A DNA stretch of 64,000 nucleotides from JAWXUC01 sp044432975. Lineage in GTDB: Bacteria; Pseudomonadota; Alphaproteobacteria; RF32; CAG-239. The position numbers and the translations under genes were made by a program. The stretch covers positions 76,900 to 140,899 of the forward strand of contig JAWXUC010000003.1 of the NCBI GenBank assembly GCA_044432975.1, given 5' to 3'. The notes beneath the pieces were generated by a model, which ran no database searches, was not told the DNA's origin, and saw only the letters and a list, made by a program, of their open reading frames with translations. This document shows positions 32,079 through 42,117 of the stretch, piece by piece (position 1 is the first letter of the stretch; every line of letters starts with the position of its first letter).

Positions 32079-33290
32079 ATGGCGATTTCAAACTTTATGC
32101 CTTCTATCAACGGAATGGATTCTCAATCTCAGGCAATGAGCCGTGTTTCTACCAATATTGCAAACATTAGTACAGTTGGTTACAAACCTATGGAGACAAT
32201 GTTTTCTACACTTTTAGGCAATCATTCATCTAGCACTACCGCTGCAGGAATCGATGTTGCGACTCACGGAGTTAGGGGATATGACAGAAACGGTGTTGAT
32301 AGACAAGGTGAAATTATACATACAGGCAACCCTTTTGATGTTGCAATCAACGGTACTGGAAACGCATTCTTTATGCTTAAAAGCGATGCTGGAGAAACCC
32401 TGTTTACTAGAGCGGGAAATTTTGGACGCACAATAAAAGGTGAAGATGTTTTTTTAACAACACCAAATGGAATGAAAGTTCAAGGATACAAACATTTAGG
32501 AGGTGAAGGATTTTCTTCACTTCATGATGACATATTAATGCCTCCAGAAAAAATGGATTCTGTAGCAACAACAGAATTTGAAATATCAGCAAATGTTCCT
32601 GCTTCTGGGGTTAACACTAGCTCTTATGGGATGACAATCTATGGACCTAATAATGAAGGACAAACATCATCTATGCTATTTAGAAAAGTTGAAGGAGAAC
32701 TAAACACTTGGGAAGTCTCTTTCTCTGCTGCAGATGGAGTTGTTACTTCAGAACCTCAAAAGGTTTATTTTGGAAGCGATGGCAAGAATCCTAAGCCTAC
32801 AACACTAGAGTTGGACATTAGCTGGAACGAAAACGCAGGGGGCGGAGAAAACAGTGTTACTGTTGATATATCTAAAATGACACAATTTAGTGCATCTTCA
32901 GGCATTGTTACAACATCTCAAAACGGAAACCCTAGTGGTGATTTAAGAAGTGCATATATTGATGAAGATGGAATTCTTCAGGCAAAATATTCTAATGAAC
33001 ATGCTATTCCTATTGCAAAGTTAACTTTAGCATCTTTTCCTGCTCCAAACAGCTTAATACCTAAAGATGATACAACTTTTATGGCAAACAAAAACTCTGG
33101 TCAAATGTTTCTCTTAGACTCTGAAACAAACAGAAGTTATATACAATCACAAGCTTTAGAACAATCTGCGGTTAACCTTGAAGACCAATTTTCTAAAATG
33201 ATTTTAGTTCAACAAGCCTACTCTATGAATTCTCAAAGCTTTACAGTAACGGATGAGATGTTAGAAGATGCGGTTAACTTAAGAACATAA
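32079..33290 (+). CDS. flgE: Flagellar hook protein FlgE
   Basis: FlgE polymerises into the flagellar hook. The N-terminal flagellar rod motif SQAMSRVSTNIANISTVGYKP, the GNPFDVAINGTGNAFFML segment and the C-terminal EDQFSKMILVQQAYSMNSQSFTVTDEMLEDAVNLRT are diagnostic for the FlgE/FlgF/FlgG family, and the 403-residue length with a central variable domain fits FlgE. AGGAG precedes the ATG. No other flagellar structural gene is adjacent, so hook expression appears to be driven by its own sigma-54 promoters. Confidence 0.92.
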   Translation: MAISNFMPSINGMDSQSQAMSRVSTNIANISTVGYKPMETMFSTLLGNHSSSTTAAGIDVATHGVRGYDRNGVDRQGEIIHTGNPFDVAINGTGNAFFMLKSDAGETLFTRAGNFGRTIKGEDVFLTTPNGMKVQGYKHLGGEGFSSLHDDILMPPEKMDSVATTEFEISANVPASGVNTSSYGMTIYGPNNEGQTSSMLFRKVEGELNTWEVSFSAADGVVTSEPQKVYFGSDGKNPKPTTLELDISWNENAGGGENSVTVDISKMTQFSASSGIVTTSQNGNPSGDLRSAYIDEDGILQAKYSNEHAIPIAKLTLASFPAPNSLIPKDDTTFMANKNSGQMFLLDSETNRSYIQSQALEQSAVNLEDQFSKMILVQQAYSMNSQSFTVTDEMLEDAVNLRT

Positions 33291-33364
33291 AAGTTCTTGA
33301 TTATTATTTTTTGTGCTGTATTCTAACAAAACAACCTTATTATTAACTTTATAAAAAATGTTTT

Positions 33365-34096
33365 ATGGCACAAGACAAAAAAACAACGGCACGAGAAGTA
33401 TTAGAAACTTTTTACAGAAAATCTATTTTTTCTTTATGGGACTTTGACATTCCTTTAGAACTTGAAACCGAGATTGTATCACTTGCTATTAGCGATTTCA
33501 AACTGAAAGATTTAGACGCAAGTTATCAAGATAGGATCTTATTTCTACACAAAAAACTGGAAAAAACATCTAAGTATGTTTATTTGGCAACCCTTTACAA
33601 GTCTGCAGAAAAAAACAGTTTTAAAAACTCTATTATGAAGAATTTAAAACAAGTGCAACCTTATAAAGGTGAGTTGGAAGATATTTTAGAAGCTCTAAAA
33701 GACATAAATCTTCCCCAGAGTTTTCACAGAAACATTCTTAAGCGAATAAAACTGTTAAACAGCTTTTCTTTGGTTAAAAATGATTTTGCAGTAGAAATAC
33801 TTGATTATTTTGATAATTTAAGTATTGAAGACATGTCAAAAATGGCTTCTTTCCTTGAAATTTGGCATTATCTGATTAGAAACTTTTCAGGATACAATGC
33901 TAAAAGTGTTTGGGACAGACTAACAACGTACACTCAAGGCATGAACCTCAAAGAAAAGAAAAAGTTTGATGAAGACTTCTTGGCTGTTGCAAAAAAACTT
34001 ATTGTAACAAAAGAGTTTGATGATGAAATGCTTAAAAAAGCTCAATTATCTTACCCTTTAGAAATTAAAATTAAAAACTTAATTTCAAAGCAATAA
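33365..34096 (+). CDS. Helical protein of unknown function downstream of flgE
   Basis: The 243-residue product is almost all alpha-helical and charged, with no signal or membrane segment. I recognise no family. It starts 75 nt after flgE with no obvious separate promoter, so it may be cotranscribed from the sigma-54 promoters and have a flagellar role, but nothing in the sequence proves this. Confidence 0.65.
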   Translation: MAQDKKTTAREVLETFYRKSIFSLWDFDIPLELETEIVSLAISDFKLKDLDASYQDRILFLHKKLEKTSKYVYLATLYKSAEKNSFKNSIMKNLKQVQPYKGELEDILEALKDINLPQSFHRNILKRIKLLNSFSLVKNDFAVEILDYFDNLSIEDMSKMASFLEIWHYLIRNFSGYNAKSVWDRLTTYTQGMNLKEKKKFDEDFLAVAKKLIVTKEFDDEMLKKAQLSYPLEIKIKNLISKQ

Positions 34097-34100
34097 AAAA

Positions 34101-34134
34101 GTAGGGACGGTTTTATATAAACCGCCCCATTTTT
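34101..34134 (+). terminator. REP-type hairpin serving as terminator
   Basis: GTAG is followed by GGACGGTTT paired with AAACCGCC and then a T-rich run. It lies between two convergent genes. A mobile palindrome appears to have become their terminator. Confidence 0.65.
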
Positions 34135-36891
34135 TTAAAATTTATATTTTACTCCGACACCACCGCCGACGTTATAATAACTATCACCAAACTGATAAAA
34201 TCCTTCTGCATAAACATCGTATTGTTCATTTGAGTTTAATGATACTTTTAAGCTTACATCTCCTAAATCTCTTGGGGTTTCTATACCGCTTGAGCTAAAC
34301 AAAATCCCTTGGTCTAAGAAATAAGAATCTACACCGCTGTTATTATCTGCTAGTTCATGATACCACTTTACCTTAACTTCTGGAGTTATGTTAGCACCAC
34401 TATCTAACACATAGGTCTTTTTTGCACCAACACCTAATGATGTTTTAAAAGAATTGTATTCATTTGTTGCTACATTCATATTTAATGGACCACTACCACT
34501 TTCATTATAACTTTCATCATCTACATAAGCATAATATAATCCTGCTGTTGGTGTTATAACTAAATTGTTTTGATTATAAGCTTGATAACCAACTTTTAAA
34601 TGAGTATAATATTCATCTACATTATAGTCTGCAGAGGCTGTATACACACTTCCACCTGTTTCATAATTTCTGGTATTATCAACCTTATGAAGCGCATAAC
34701 CTGCTGCCATTGCAATATCAAACTTATCATAATCATAATTAAGAAATGCAAATGGTCGATATGAATTAATGTTACTATTACTTCCGTAATCATCTTCATA
34801 ATCATTATTATTATGCAAATATCCAAAACCTAAACCACCAGTAAAGTTTGATGTAAACTTATGTTCAAGATAAAACACCCCACCATAATATTTGTTATCA
34901 AAACCAACATCTCCGTCTTTTGCATCTTGATGGGCATGACCTACCATAGGCATAAAGTTAAAAGTATTTGCAGCAAAAGAATAATCATCACCTGAAGACA
35001 AGTTAACAACTGTGGTACTATCTTTTTCTAAAAACATTTCAGAGGTTCTGTGTGAGCTTTGAACAATTGTGTTGTGATTTGAATTTGCACTATCTGTTGT
35101 GCTTGTAAAACTTGTTGGATCTACATCCCCAACAACCAAGTATCCGTCTGTACCATCTATAACAAGATCATAGGTATTAAACAAAGAATCATAAGAAACA
35201 TTAACATCACCCACTGTGTTAGACAAATCGGTTGTAGAAGTTAACACCTTTATTTCATCTCCGCTAGAAAAATATTGACTAATATTGTTAGTGGCTAAGT
35301 CAATGGTTGATCCATCTTCTAAAGTTATAGAATTTGCAATGATTGAACTCATACCATTATCTTCTGAATATGTGGCAGTCCAAATTGAAGAGGCATCTTG
35401 ATAATAATTATCCGCTATTACAGAACCCACAATAGTACCACCGCTTAAGTTATTAACATCGAGATAGCCCGCATCAATTGCATTGCCTGAGGTTGAGCTT
35501 ATTGTACCATAGTTATTAATTGTACCTGTTAAACTATCACTAAGCGCTTGTATAGCGTAACTGCTGCCTGTTGCGGTTCCGTAATTATCTAATATTAAGC
35601 TTCCATCACCACTTAAATTTAGGCTTTGCAAAACACCTGTTTCTGTGCTATTAATTTCTGCAGTTCCATTGAGTTCTAAATTATTCATCATAATACCTGA
35701 ATTATCAATTTTTATACTATCTGCAGAACCTATAGTAATATAAACATCGTCATAATAATTACTATTAATTTGCCCTGTATTATTAATATATATAGAATCT
35801 GCTTTAGTTATACCTGTAAAGATACCTGAATTGTCAATGGTAACACTACTTCCTTCTGCTTTAACCCCCTGCAATACTCCTGCATTGGTTGCAACAACAT
35901 CATCTGTTGAAATGAAAGAACTATATATATTACCACCTTCTCCGACATTTAATTCTATATATTCATTATTATAAGCGCTAAATATTTTACCGCTAGGATT
36001 CATGTGTCCATCTATGTTCCAAACATCGGCTTTATAAGTTGTTCCGTTTAATTTAACATTAGAATCTGAATCTATATTAACAACATCAAAATATTTAATA
36101 CCACCATGATAAGTACCGTTTACATTTGTAAAGTTAAGTGTTGATGTTTCTTTTATATTATCACCATAAATAATGCCGTGTTCATTATCTTTATACTCCT
36201 TAAAAGAATTTAAAAAAGCACTACTCTCTGTCATATCTATTAAATTAACAGTTCCGTTTGTACTTATGTCTTGGGTTGTTTCATTATCGCCTACTCTAAT
36301 TATTCCACTTAAAGAATCTGTACCAACTACAACATCATTATAAATATTGATTATATTTTCATCAGCGCCAGCTCCACCATTAACAACATCACCTACTGTT
36401 CCGCCATATAAATTTATAGTATTCGTTTTTCTATAATTATTAGTAGTCACAAAATCATTTGCATCACGGGTAGCAAATACATCATCTGCAATAACGCCAT
36501 CATATAAGTTAATATTAATATTATCGGTTACGGTAGAAGAATTACTATCAGCACTTCTCCAAAGCCCGATAACATCATCTGCGTAAGTACTTTCTTCTCC
36601 GTCTTCATTTAGATTTATAGTTAAATTTGCAATAGAGTTTGAACTTTCATCATCAACAAGTCCAAAACCAACAAAATCTGTTTGAAATTCATTTTTACCA
36701 GAAACATTTATAATATAGTCATCTGCTGTTGAGAAACTGTTATTAGATGCTAAAGAATTAACATAACCAACTTTATCAACGTTTGCCGTATCTATTGTGG
36801 CATCTGAAATTTTAGATATTATTGTTTCTGATTTTGCTTCAAACACAAAACCCGAAGATATTAATAATCCTATTAAAAGTGTTTTTTTCAC
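34135..36891 (-). CDS. Type V autotransporter, large surface protein
   Basis: The start is GTG at 36891 with AAGGAG upstream, giving the signal KKTLLIGLLISSGFVFEAKS. Residues about 30-600 are Asn/Ser/Thr/Gly-rich beta-helix-like repeats (many NNSGI.. and INSTETG-type turns). The last ~290 residues have the alternating aromatic pattern of an outer-membrane beta-barrel (YYGGVFYLEHKF, YRPFAFLNYDYDKFDIAMAAGY) and end in a terminal Phe (GVGVKYKF). It should export its own passenger domain. The passenger role is unknown; adhesion is usual for the class. Confidence 0.9.
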   Translation of the reverse strand: MKKTLLIGLLISSGFVFEAKSETIISKISDATIDTANVDKVGYVNSLASNNSFSTADDYIINVSGKNEFQTDFVGFGLVDDESSNSIANLTINLNEDGEESTYADDVIGLWRSADSNSSTVTDNININLYDGVIADDVFATRDANDFVTTNNYRKTNTINLYGGTVGDVVNGGAGADENIINIYNDVVVGTDSLSGIIRVGDNETTQDISTNGTVNLIDMTESSAFLNSFKEYKDNEHGIIYGDNIKETSTLNFTNVNGTYHGGIKYFDVVNIDSDSNVKLNGTTYKADVWNIDGHMNPSGKIFSAYNNEYIELNVGEGGNIYSSFISTDDVVATNAGVLQGVKAEGSSVTIDNSGIFTGITKADSIYINNTGQINSNYYDDVYITIGSADSIKIDNSGIMMNNLELNGTAEINSTETGVLQSLNLSGDGSLILDNYGTATGSSYAIQALSDSLTGTINNYGTISSTSGNAIDAGYLDVNNLSGGTIVGSVIADNYYQDASSIWTATYSEDNGMSSIIANSITLEDGSTIDLATNNISQYFSSGDEIKVLTSTTDLSNTVGDVNVSYDSLFNTYDLVIDGTDGYLVVGDVDPTSFTSTTDSANSNHNTIVQSSHRTSEMFLEKDSTTVVNLSSGDDYSFAANTFNFMPMVGHAHQDAKDGDVGFDNKYYGGVFYLEHKFTSNFTGGLGFGYLHNNNDYEDDYGSNSNINSYRPFAFLNYDYDKFDIAMAAGYALHKVDNTRNYETGGSVYTASADYNVDEYYTHLKVGYQAYNQNNLVITPTAGLYYAYVDDESYNESGSGPLNMNVATNEYNSFKTSLGVGAKKTYVLDSGANITPEVKVKWYHELADNNSGVDSYFLDQGILFSSSGIETPRDLGDVSLKVSLNSNEQYDVYAEGFYQFGDSYYNVGGGVGVKYKF

Positions 36892-37022
36892 TTTACTCTC
36901 CTTTTGTAAAAATTTAATTTATACTTTAAGAGATAGCTTTCAAAACTCGCTTTTAACATCTGTCTTTTGGTTTTATAATCAAACGGTTATAGAGCATTTA
37001 ACGATTAAATAAAAAAATTATA

Positions 37023-37096
37023 TTGATTTTATTTTTTTTTCAGATATAAGGGACTCAAGAAATTATTAAAAGGTGGGGAATTCCCCATCTTTTTTG
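37023..37096 (+). promoter_or_regulatory. Promoter and leader terminator of the rimP-nusA-infB operon
   Basis: TTGATT (37023-37028) and TATAAG (37045-37050) are spaced 16 nt. About 20 nt later GGTGGGGA and TCCCCATC form a hairpin followed by six T residues (37072-37096), still upstream of the rimP start at 37110. No plus-strand gene lies before it, so it is a terminator within the operon's own leader. Confidence 0.6.
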
Positions 37097-37109
37097 TTAA
37101 GGAAACAAC

Positions 37110-37592
37110 ATGAACACAAATAAAATGGAAGAAATTATTGACGAGTTAGGTTATGAAACTGTTAGAATTATCACTATCGGAAACTCTAACCCTACTCTTC
37201 AAATTATGATTGATAAACTTGATGGCACAAACATTAATGTTGATGATTGCGCTAAGGTTTCTCGCACTTTGACTAGATATTTTGAAGAAAATCAATTGCC
37301 AGAATTTGACTACACTCTTGAAGTATCTTCTCCTGGAATTGACAGACCTTTAACAAAGCTTGCGCATTTTGCTCGCTTTGTTGGTTTTGAAGCCAAAATA
37401 GAATCGACTGAGACAATTGAAGATAGAAAGCGCTTTAAAGGTAAGCTTTTATCTACAAATGATAAAAATGTTGTTATTGATGTTGATGGTAAAGAATATA
37501 CAATTGAATTTGCCTCAATTAATAAAGCAAAATTAGTTTTAACAGACGAGTTGCTTGCAACTCTTAACCCAAACGAACAAGAAGAGGAATAA
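37110..37592 (+). CDS. rimP: Ribosome maturation factor RimP
   Basis: RimP helps assemble the 30S subunit. Features include LGYETVRIITIGNSNPTLQIMID in the N-terminal domain, DDCAKVSRTLTRYFEE, and the signature YTLEVSSPGIDRPLT near residue 75, then an SH3-like C-terminal domain. Length 160. AAGGA precedes the ATG. It is the first gene of rimP-nusA-ylxR-infB. Confidence 0.95.
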   Translation: MNTNKMEEIIDELGYETVRIITIGNSNPTLQIMIDKLDGTNINVDDCAKVSRTLTRYFEENQLPEFDYTLEVSSPGIDRPLTKLAHFARFVGFEAKIESTETIEDRKRFKGKLLSTNDKNVVIDVDGKEYTIEFASINKAKLVLTDELLATLNPNEQEEE

Positions 37593-37593
37593 A

Positions 37594-39102
37594 ATGAAAA
37601 ATATTGAAAACATGCCTAGACCAGAGGTTTTGCTTGTTGCAGATACTGTTGCTAGAGAAAAAAATATTGAACAAAACGATGTTTTAGAAGCAATGGAAGT
37701 TGCTATTCAAAAAGCTGGACGTTCAAAATATGGTCATGAACATGACATTAGAGCAAGCATCGACAGAAGAACTGGTGCAATATCTTTATCTCGTCATCGT
37801 GAAGTTGTTGAAGAAATTTCTGAAGAAGCTGAATTTTCTCAAATCTTGTTAAAAAATGCTCAACGCATTAACAAAGCTTATAAAGTTGGTGATATTGTTG
37901 TTGACGCTCTTCCTCCAATTGATTTTGGTCGTATTGCAGCACAAACTGCAAAACAAGTTATTGGTCAAAAAGTTAGAGAAGCAGAACGCAACAAACAATT
38001 TGATGAATATCAAGAAAAAGTTGGAACAATCGTTAATGGTGTTGTAAAACGTGTTGATTTTGGTAACGTTACTGTTGATATTGGGAAAACTGAAGCTGTT
38101 TTGCGTCGTGATGAAATTATCCCTAGAGAAATTTTCAAACCAGGTGATAGATTGCGTGCTTATTTGTTAGAAGTTAAAAAAGAAAACAAAGGTCCACAAA
38201 TCTTTTTATCTAGAACTTGTCCTCAATTTATGGCAAAACTTTTTGCATCAGAAGTGCCAGAAATTTATGATGGTATTGTAGAAATTATGTCTGTTGCTCG
38301 TGATGCTGGTTCTAAAGCTAAAATCGCAGTTAGAGCAAATGATGTTACTATTGACCCTGTTGGAGCTTGTGTTGGCTTGCGTGGTATTAGAGTTCAAGCT
38401 ATTATTAATGAGCTTCAAGGCGAAAAAATTGACGTTGTTAACTATTCTGAAGACAAAGCTCAATTTATTGTGGCAGCTTTAGCTCCTGCTGAAGTTATGA
38501 AAGTGGTTTTAGATGAAGAAAATAACAGAATCGAAGCTGTTGTTTCTGATGAACAATTCTCTTTGGCTATTGGACGTCGTGGTCAAAATGTTAAATTGGC
38601 ATCTCAAATTGTTGGATGTGATATTGACATTTTAACAGAAGCTCAAGAACAAGAAAGACGTGCTAGCGAAAACAAAATTCGTTCTCAAAGATTTATGGAA
38701 GCTTTAGACGTTGATGAAATGATTGCTCATCTTCTTATTGCTGAAGGCTTCTCTACTGTTGATGAATTAACTCAAGTTGCTTTATCTGAACTTGCTTCTA
38801 TTGAAGGCTTTGATGAAGATGTAGCTCAAGAACTTCAAAACAGAGCAAACACTTTTGTTGCTAACAGAAACAAAGAGTTTGAAGAAAAATCTAAAGATTT
38901 GGGTATTGATGAAAAAATCAAAGAAATATCTGGTCTTGACCAAGAAATGATTATTAAACTTGCTGAAGCTGAAATCAAAACTATTGATGATTTGGCAGAC
39001 CTTGCTGGTGATGAACTTCAAGAAATTATTGGCGAAGAACTTATGACTTTGCCAGAAGCAAACAAAATCATCATGGCTGCTCGTGAGCATTGGGATTTAT
39101 AA
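37594..39102 (+). CDS. nusA: Transcription termination/antitermination factor NusA
   Basis: NusA binds RNA polymerase and modulates pausing, termination and antitermination. The start at 37594 is 2 nt after the rimP stop, behind GAAGAGGAA. Order of domains: N-terminal RNAP-binding region, S1 domain (GTIVNGVVKRVDFGNVTVDIGKTEAVLRRDE) near residue 130, two KH domains with KIAVRANDVTIDPVGACVGLRGIRVQAI and AIGRRGQNVKLASQ, then two acidic helix-hairpin-helix repeats (VDELTQVALSELASIEGF and IDDLADLAGDELQ). 502 residues. Confidence 0.97.
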   Translation: MKNIENMPRPEVLLVADTVAREKNIEQNDVLEAMEVAIQKAGRSKYGHEHDIRASIDRRTGAISLSRHREVVEEISEEAEFSQILLKNAQRINKAYKVGDIVVDALPPIDFGRIAAQTAKQVIGQKVREAERNKQFDEYQEKVGTIVNGVVKRVDFGNVTVDIGKTEAVLRRDEIIPREIFKPGDRLRAYLLEVKKENKGPQIFLSRTCPQFMAKLFASEVPEIYDGIVEIMSVARDAGSKAKIAVRANDVTIDPVGACVGLRGIRVQAIINELQGEKIDVVNYSEDKAQFIVAALAPAEVMKVVLDEENNRIEAVVSDEQFSLAIGRRGQNVKLASQIVGCDIDILTEAQEQERRASENKIRSQRFMEALDVDEMIAHLLIAEGFSTVDELTQVALSELASIEGFDEDVAQELQNRANTFVANRNKEFEEKSKDLGIDEKIKEISGLDQEMIIKLAEAEIKTIDDLADLAGDELQEIIGEELMTLPEANKIIMAAREHWDL

Positions 39103-39105
39103 TCA

Positions 39106-39675
39106 ATGAAAGAAAAGGACAATAATATCAGAACCTGTGTGGCAACAAAAGAAAAACTCAATAAAAATGAGATGCTTCGTTTTGCAGTCTTTGAAGAAGA
39201 TGGTATTATTGTCCCTGATTTTAATAAAAAATTATGTTCTAGAGGCGTTTATATTAAAGCCTCTAAAACTGCATTAAAGACTGCTATTGATAAACAACTT
39301 TTTATTAGGTCTTTAAGACAAAAAGTAAAACACGAAAAATCTTTGACTCAAGTAGTTGAAGAAGCGCTAAAGAAAAAAGGTCTTGAATCAATTTCTTTAG
39401 CAAAAAAAGCTGGTGGATTAATAATTGGCTTGGATAATATTAAAAAAGAAAGAGATAACATCAGCTTTTTTATTGATGCCAATCAAGAAAGCGATGGTTA
39501 TAAAAAAATAAAAGCATTAGCAAAAGAAAAAGAAATTTTTTGTTTATATAATTTAGAGGAGTTAGAACTGGCATTAAATTTAAGCAATTGCGCACATTTG
39601 GGTATCAAAAATAGCCCTATTAGTAAAAGTGTTTTTGAAAATTTATATAAACTAAAAAGTTTTTTGGAGAATTAA
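39106..39675 (+). CDS. ylxR: YlxR (DUF448) RNA-binding protein fused to an L7Ae-like domain
   Basis: The first ~85 residues are YlxR: RTCVATKEKLNKNEMLRFAV and SRGVYIKASKTAL. The second half, with LSLAKKAGGLIIGLDNI-like sequence (SISLAKKAGGLIIGL), resembles the L7Ae/L30e fold that binds kink-turn RNA. This fusion between nusA and infB is typical of alphaproteobacteria and is one reason for the taxonomic call. It begins 3 nt after nusA with little Shine-Dalgarno. Confidence 0.92.
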   Translation: MKEKDNNIRTCVATKEKLNKNEMLRFAVFEEDGIIVPDFNKKLCSRGVYIKASKTALKTAIDKQLFIRSLRQKVKHEKSLTQVVEEALKKKGLESISLAKKAGGLIIGLDNIKKERDNISFFIDANQESDGYKKIKALAKEKEIFCLYNLEELELALNLSNCAHLGIKNSPISKSVFENLYKLKSFLEN

Positions 39676-39678
39676 AGT

Positions 39679-42045
39679 ATGAGTGAAGAAAAGAAAACAA
39701 CATTATCTATTAATAAATCAACATTGAGCCTTAAAGGTGGTTTTAACAAATCATCTGATGGCAAAAAAGTTGTACAAGTAGAAGTTAGAAAAAAACGTGT
39801 TATTGGTGGTAATCCTATCAATAATCAGTCATCTTCAAACCCTATTGATGATGCTACTGCTGCAAAATTAAAATTAATTGCAGAAGCTAAAGAGTTTGAA
39901 GAAAAAAAACGTAAAGAAGAAGAGCTTCGTCAAAAAGAACGTGAACAAGAACAAGCTTTAAGAGAAGTTAAAAAACATGCAACTTCTGAAACAACTGAAG
40001 AAGAACCTGTTGAGAAAAAAACAGAACAAAGACCTGCGGTTAAAAAAGAAGAAAAAGTTTTTAATGATGCTCCAAAACCTAAAGAGCCTAAAAAAGAAGA
40101 AAAAGATAAGTTTGAAGCTAAAAAAGTTGAAAAAAGAAGCTTTGAACCTCAAAGACGTAATAAAAACTTTAATGTAAATTCTATTAATGATGACGATGAT
40201 GGTTATGACACAGGTACAAGTAATTATCGCAAACGTTATAAGAAAAAACAACCAAAACCTGTTATGCAACAAACACCCCAAGAAAAAGTGATTAAAGATG
40301 TTACTATTCCTGAAGTTATTACTGTTCAAGAACTTGCAAACAGAATGGCAGAAAAATCTGCTGACGTAATTAAAAAATTGATGTCTTTAGGTGTTATGGC
40401 TACAATCAACCAACCAATCGATGCTGATACTGCACAAATTGTTGTTGAAGAATTTGGACATAAGTTCAAACGTGTGGCAGATTCTGATGTGGAATTGGGT
40501 ATTGAAATCGCTCAAGACAAAGAAGGTGATTTATTGCCTCGTCCTCCTGTTGTAACTGTTATGGGACACGTTGACCATGGTAAAACATCTTTGCTTGATG
40601 CTTTGCGTGAAACTAATGTTGTGGCTCGTGAAGCTGGTGGTATTACTCAACACATTGGTGCTTATCAAATTGAAGTTGAAGGTAACAGAAAAATCACTTT
40701 CATTGATACTCCTGGTCACGAAGCATTTTCTCAAATGCGTGCTCGTGGTGCTAAAGTTACAGATATCGTGGTTCTTGTTGTGGCTGCAAATGACGGCATT
40801 ATGCCTCAAACAATTGAAGCTATTAGACACGCTCAAGCAGCTGAAGTGCCTATTGTTGTTGCAATCAACAAAATTGACCTTCCTGGTGCTGATCCTATGC
40901 GTGTTAAAACAGACTTATTACAACATGGTATTGCTATTGAAGAAATGGGTGGTGAAAGTTTGTGTGCTGAAGTTTCTGCAAAAAAACGTATCAACATTAA
41001 TGGTCTTGTTGATGCAATTTGTTTACAAGCAGAAATGTTAGACTTAAAAGCAAACCCAAATCGTATGGCTGAAGGTACTGTTGTTGAAGCAAAAATGGAA
41101 AAAGGTAGAGGTTCTGTTGCTACTGTTTTGGTTCAAAAAGGAACATTGAAAATCGGTGATATCATAATCGCTGGTAAAGAATGGGGAAGAGTTAGAGCAA
41201 TGTTTAACTCTACCGCATCTAAAGTTTTAGAAGCGCTCCCTGCTCGTCCAGTTGAAATTTTGGGATTGCAAGGAACACCTTCTGCTGGTGATGACTTTAT
41301 TGTTGTGGCTGATGAAAATAAAGCAAAAGAAGTTACTTCTTATAGAATCAGAAAAGAAAAAGAAGCTAAAATTGTAAAATCTGCAAAATCTGCTATGGAA
41401 CAAATGCTTGACAAAATTAAAACAGGCGAAATCAAAAACTTACCTATTATTATTAAAGCAGACGTTCAAGGTTCTATTGAAGCCTTAGAGGGTACTTTGA
41501 AGAAAATGGCAAATGATGAAGTTGGTGTTCAAATTCTTCACTCTGCTGTTGGCGGTATTTCTGAATCAGACGTATCTTTGGCAAAAGCTTCTCATGCATT
41601 TATCATTGGCTTTAACGTTCGTGCAACTCCTCAAGCTAGAGAATTGGCAAAACGTGAAGATGTAGATATTAAATATTATTCTATTATTTATAACGTTGCT
41701 GATGATGTTAAAAAAGCTCTTGAAGGAATGCTTAGCCCAGAAGAAAAAGAAAAAATCATTGGCTATGCTCAAATCAGAAAAGTATTTAACATTACTGGTG
41801 TTGGTAAAGTTGCTGGTTGTATGGTTACTGAAGGATTTGTTAAACGTGGTGCTAAAGTTAGATTATTGCGTGATAACGTGGTTATTCATGACGGCGAACT
41901 CGGACAACTTAAACGTGCAAAAGATGATGTTAAAGAAGTTAAAGACGGTTATGAATGTGGCATGAGCTTTGCTAACTATAACGACATTCAAGAAAATGAC
42001 TTTATTGAATGTTATGAAATTGAAAGCACCGCTAGAACATTGTAA
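39679..42045 (+). CDS. infB: Translation initiation factor IF-2
   Basis: IF-2 is the GTPase that positions initiator tRNA on the 30S subunit. A Lys/Glu-rich, disordered N-terminal ~200 residues precede the conserved part. Motifs: G1 GHVDHGKTSLLDAL near residue 295, G3 DTPGHEAFSQMRARG, G4 NKIDLP, then the C-terminal domains IGFNVRATPQAR and GMSFANYNDIQENDFIECYEI. Length 788. In most alphaproteobacteria rbfA follows directly; here a mobile-element segment and an M16 peptidase intervene. Confidence 0.97.
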   Translation: MSEEKKTTLSINKSTLSLKGGFNKSSDGKKVVQVEVRKKRVIGGNPINNQSSSNPIDDATAAKLKLIAEAKEFEEKKRKEEELRQKEREQEQALREVKKHATSETTEEEPVEKKTEQRPAVKKEEKVFNDAPKPKEPKKEEKDKFEAKKVEKRSFEPQRRNKNFNVNSINDDDDGYDTGTSNYRKRYKKKQPKPVMQQTPQEKVIKDVTIPEVITVQELANRMAEKSADVIKKLMSLGVMATINQPIDADTAQIVVEEFGHKFKRVADSDVELGIEIAQDKEGDLLPRPPVVTVMGHVDHGKTSLLDALRETNVVAREAGGITQHIGAYQIEVEGNRKITFIDTPGHEAFSQMRARGAKVTDIVVLVVAANDGIMPQTIEAIRHAQAAEVPIVVAINKIDLPGADPMRVKTDLLQHGIAIEEMGGESLCAEVSAKKRININGLVDAICLQAEMLDLKANPNRMAEGTVVEAKMEKGRGSVATVLVQKGTLKIGDIIIAGKEWGRVRAMFNSTASKVLEALPARPVEILGLQGTPSAGDDFIVVADENKAKEVTSYRIRKEKEAKIVKSAKSAMEQMLDKIKTGEIKNLPIIIKADVQGSIEALEGTLKKMANDEVGVQILHSAVGGISESDVSLAKASHAFIIGFNVRATPQARELAKREDVDIKYYSIIYNVADDVKKALEGMLSPEEKEKIIGYAQIRKVFNITGVGKVAGCMVTEGFVKRGAKVRLLRDNVVIHDGELGQLKRAKDDVKEVKDGYECGMSFANYNDIQENDFIECYEIESTARTL

Positions 42046-42066
42046 TGTGTTTTGTATAAAGCATTT

Positions 42067-42093
42067 AAGGAACGCATTTTGCGTTCCTTTTTT
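42067..42093 (+). terminator. Terminator after infB
   Basis: AAGGAACGC pairs with GCGTTCCTT, followed by T residues. Confidence 0.9.
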
Positions 42094-42117
42094 GATATTG
42101 ATTAGTTATACCGCTAG

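Noticed and set aside
40531..40836. Long antisense frames over infB, nusA and dnaJ
   Set aside because: They are shadows of AT-rich coding sequence in a conserved gene on the other strand, with no start signals.
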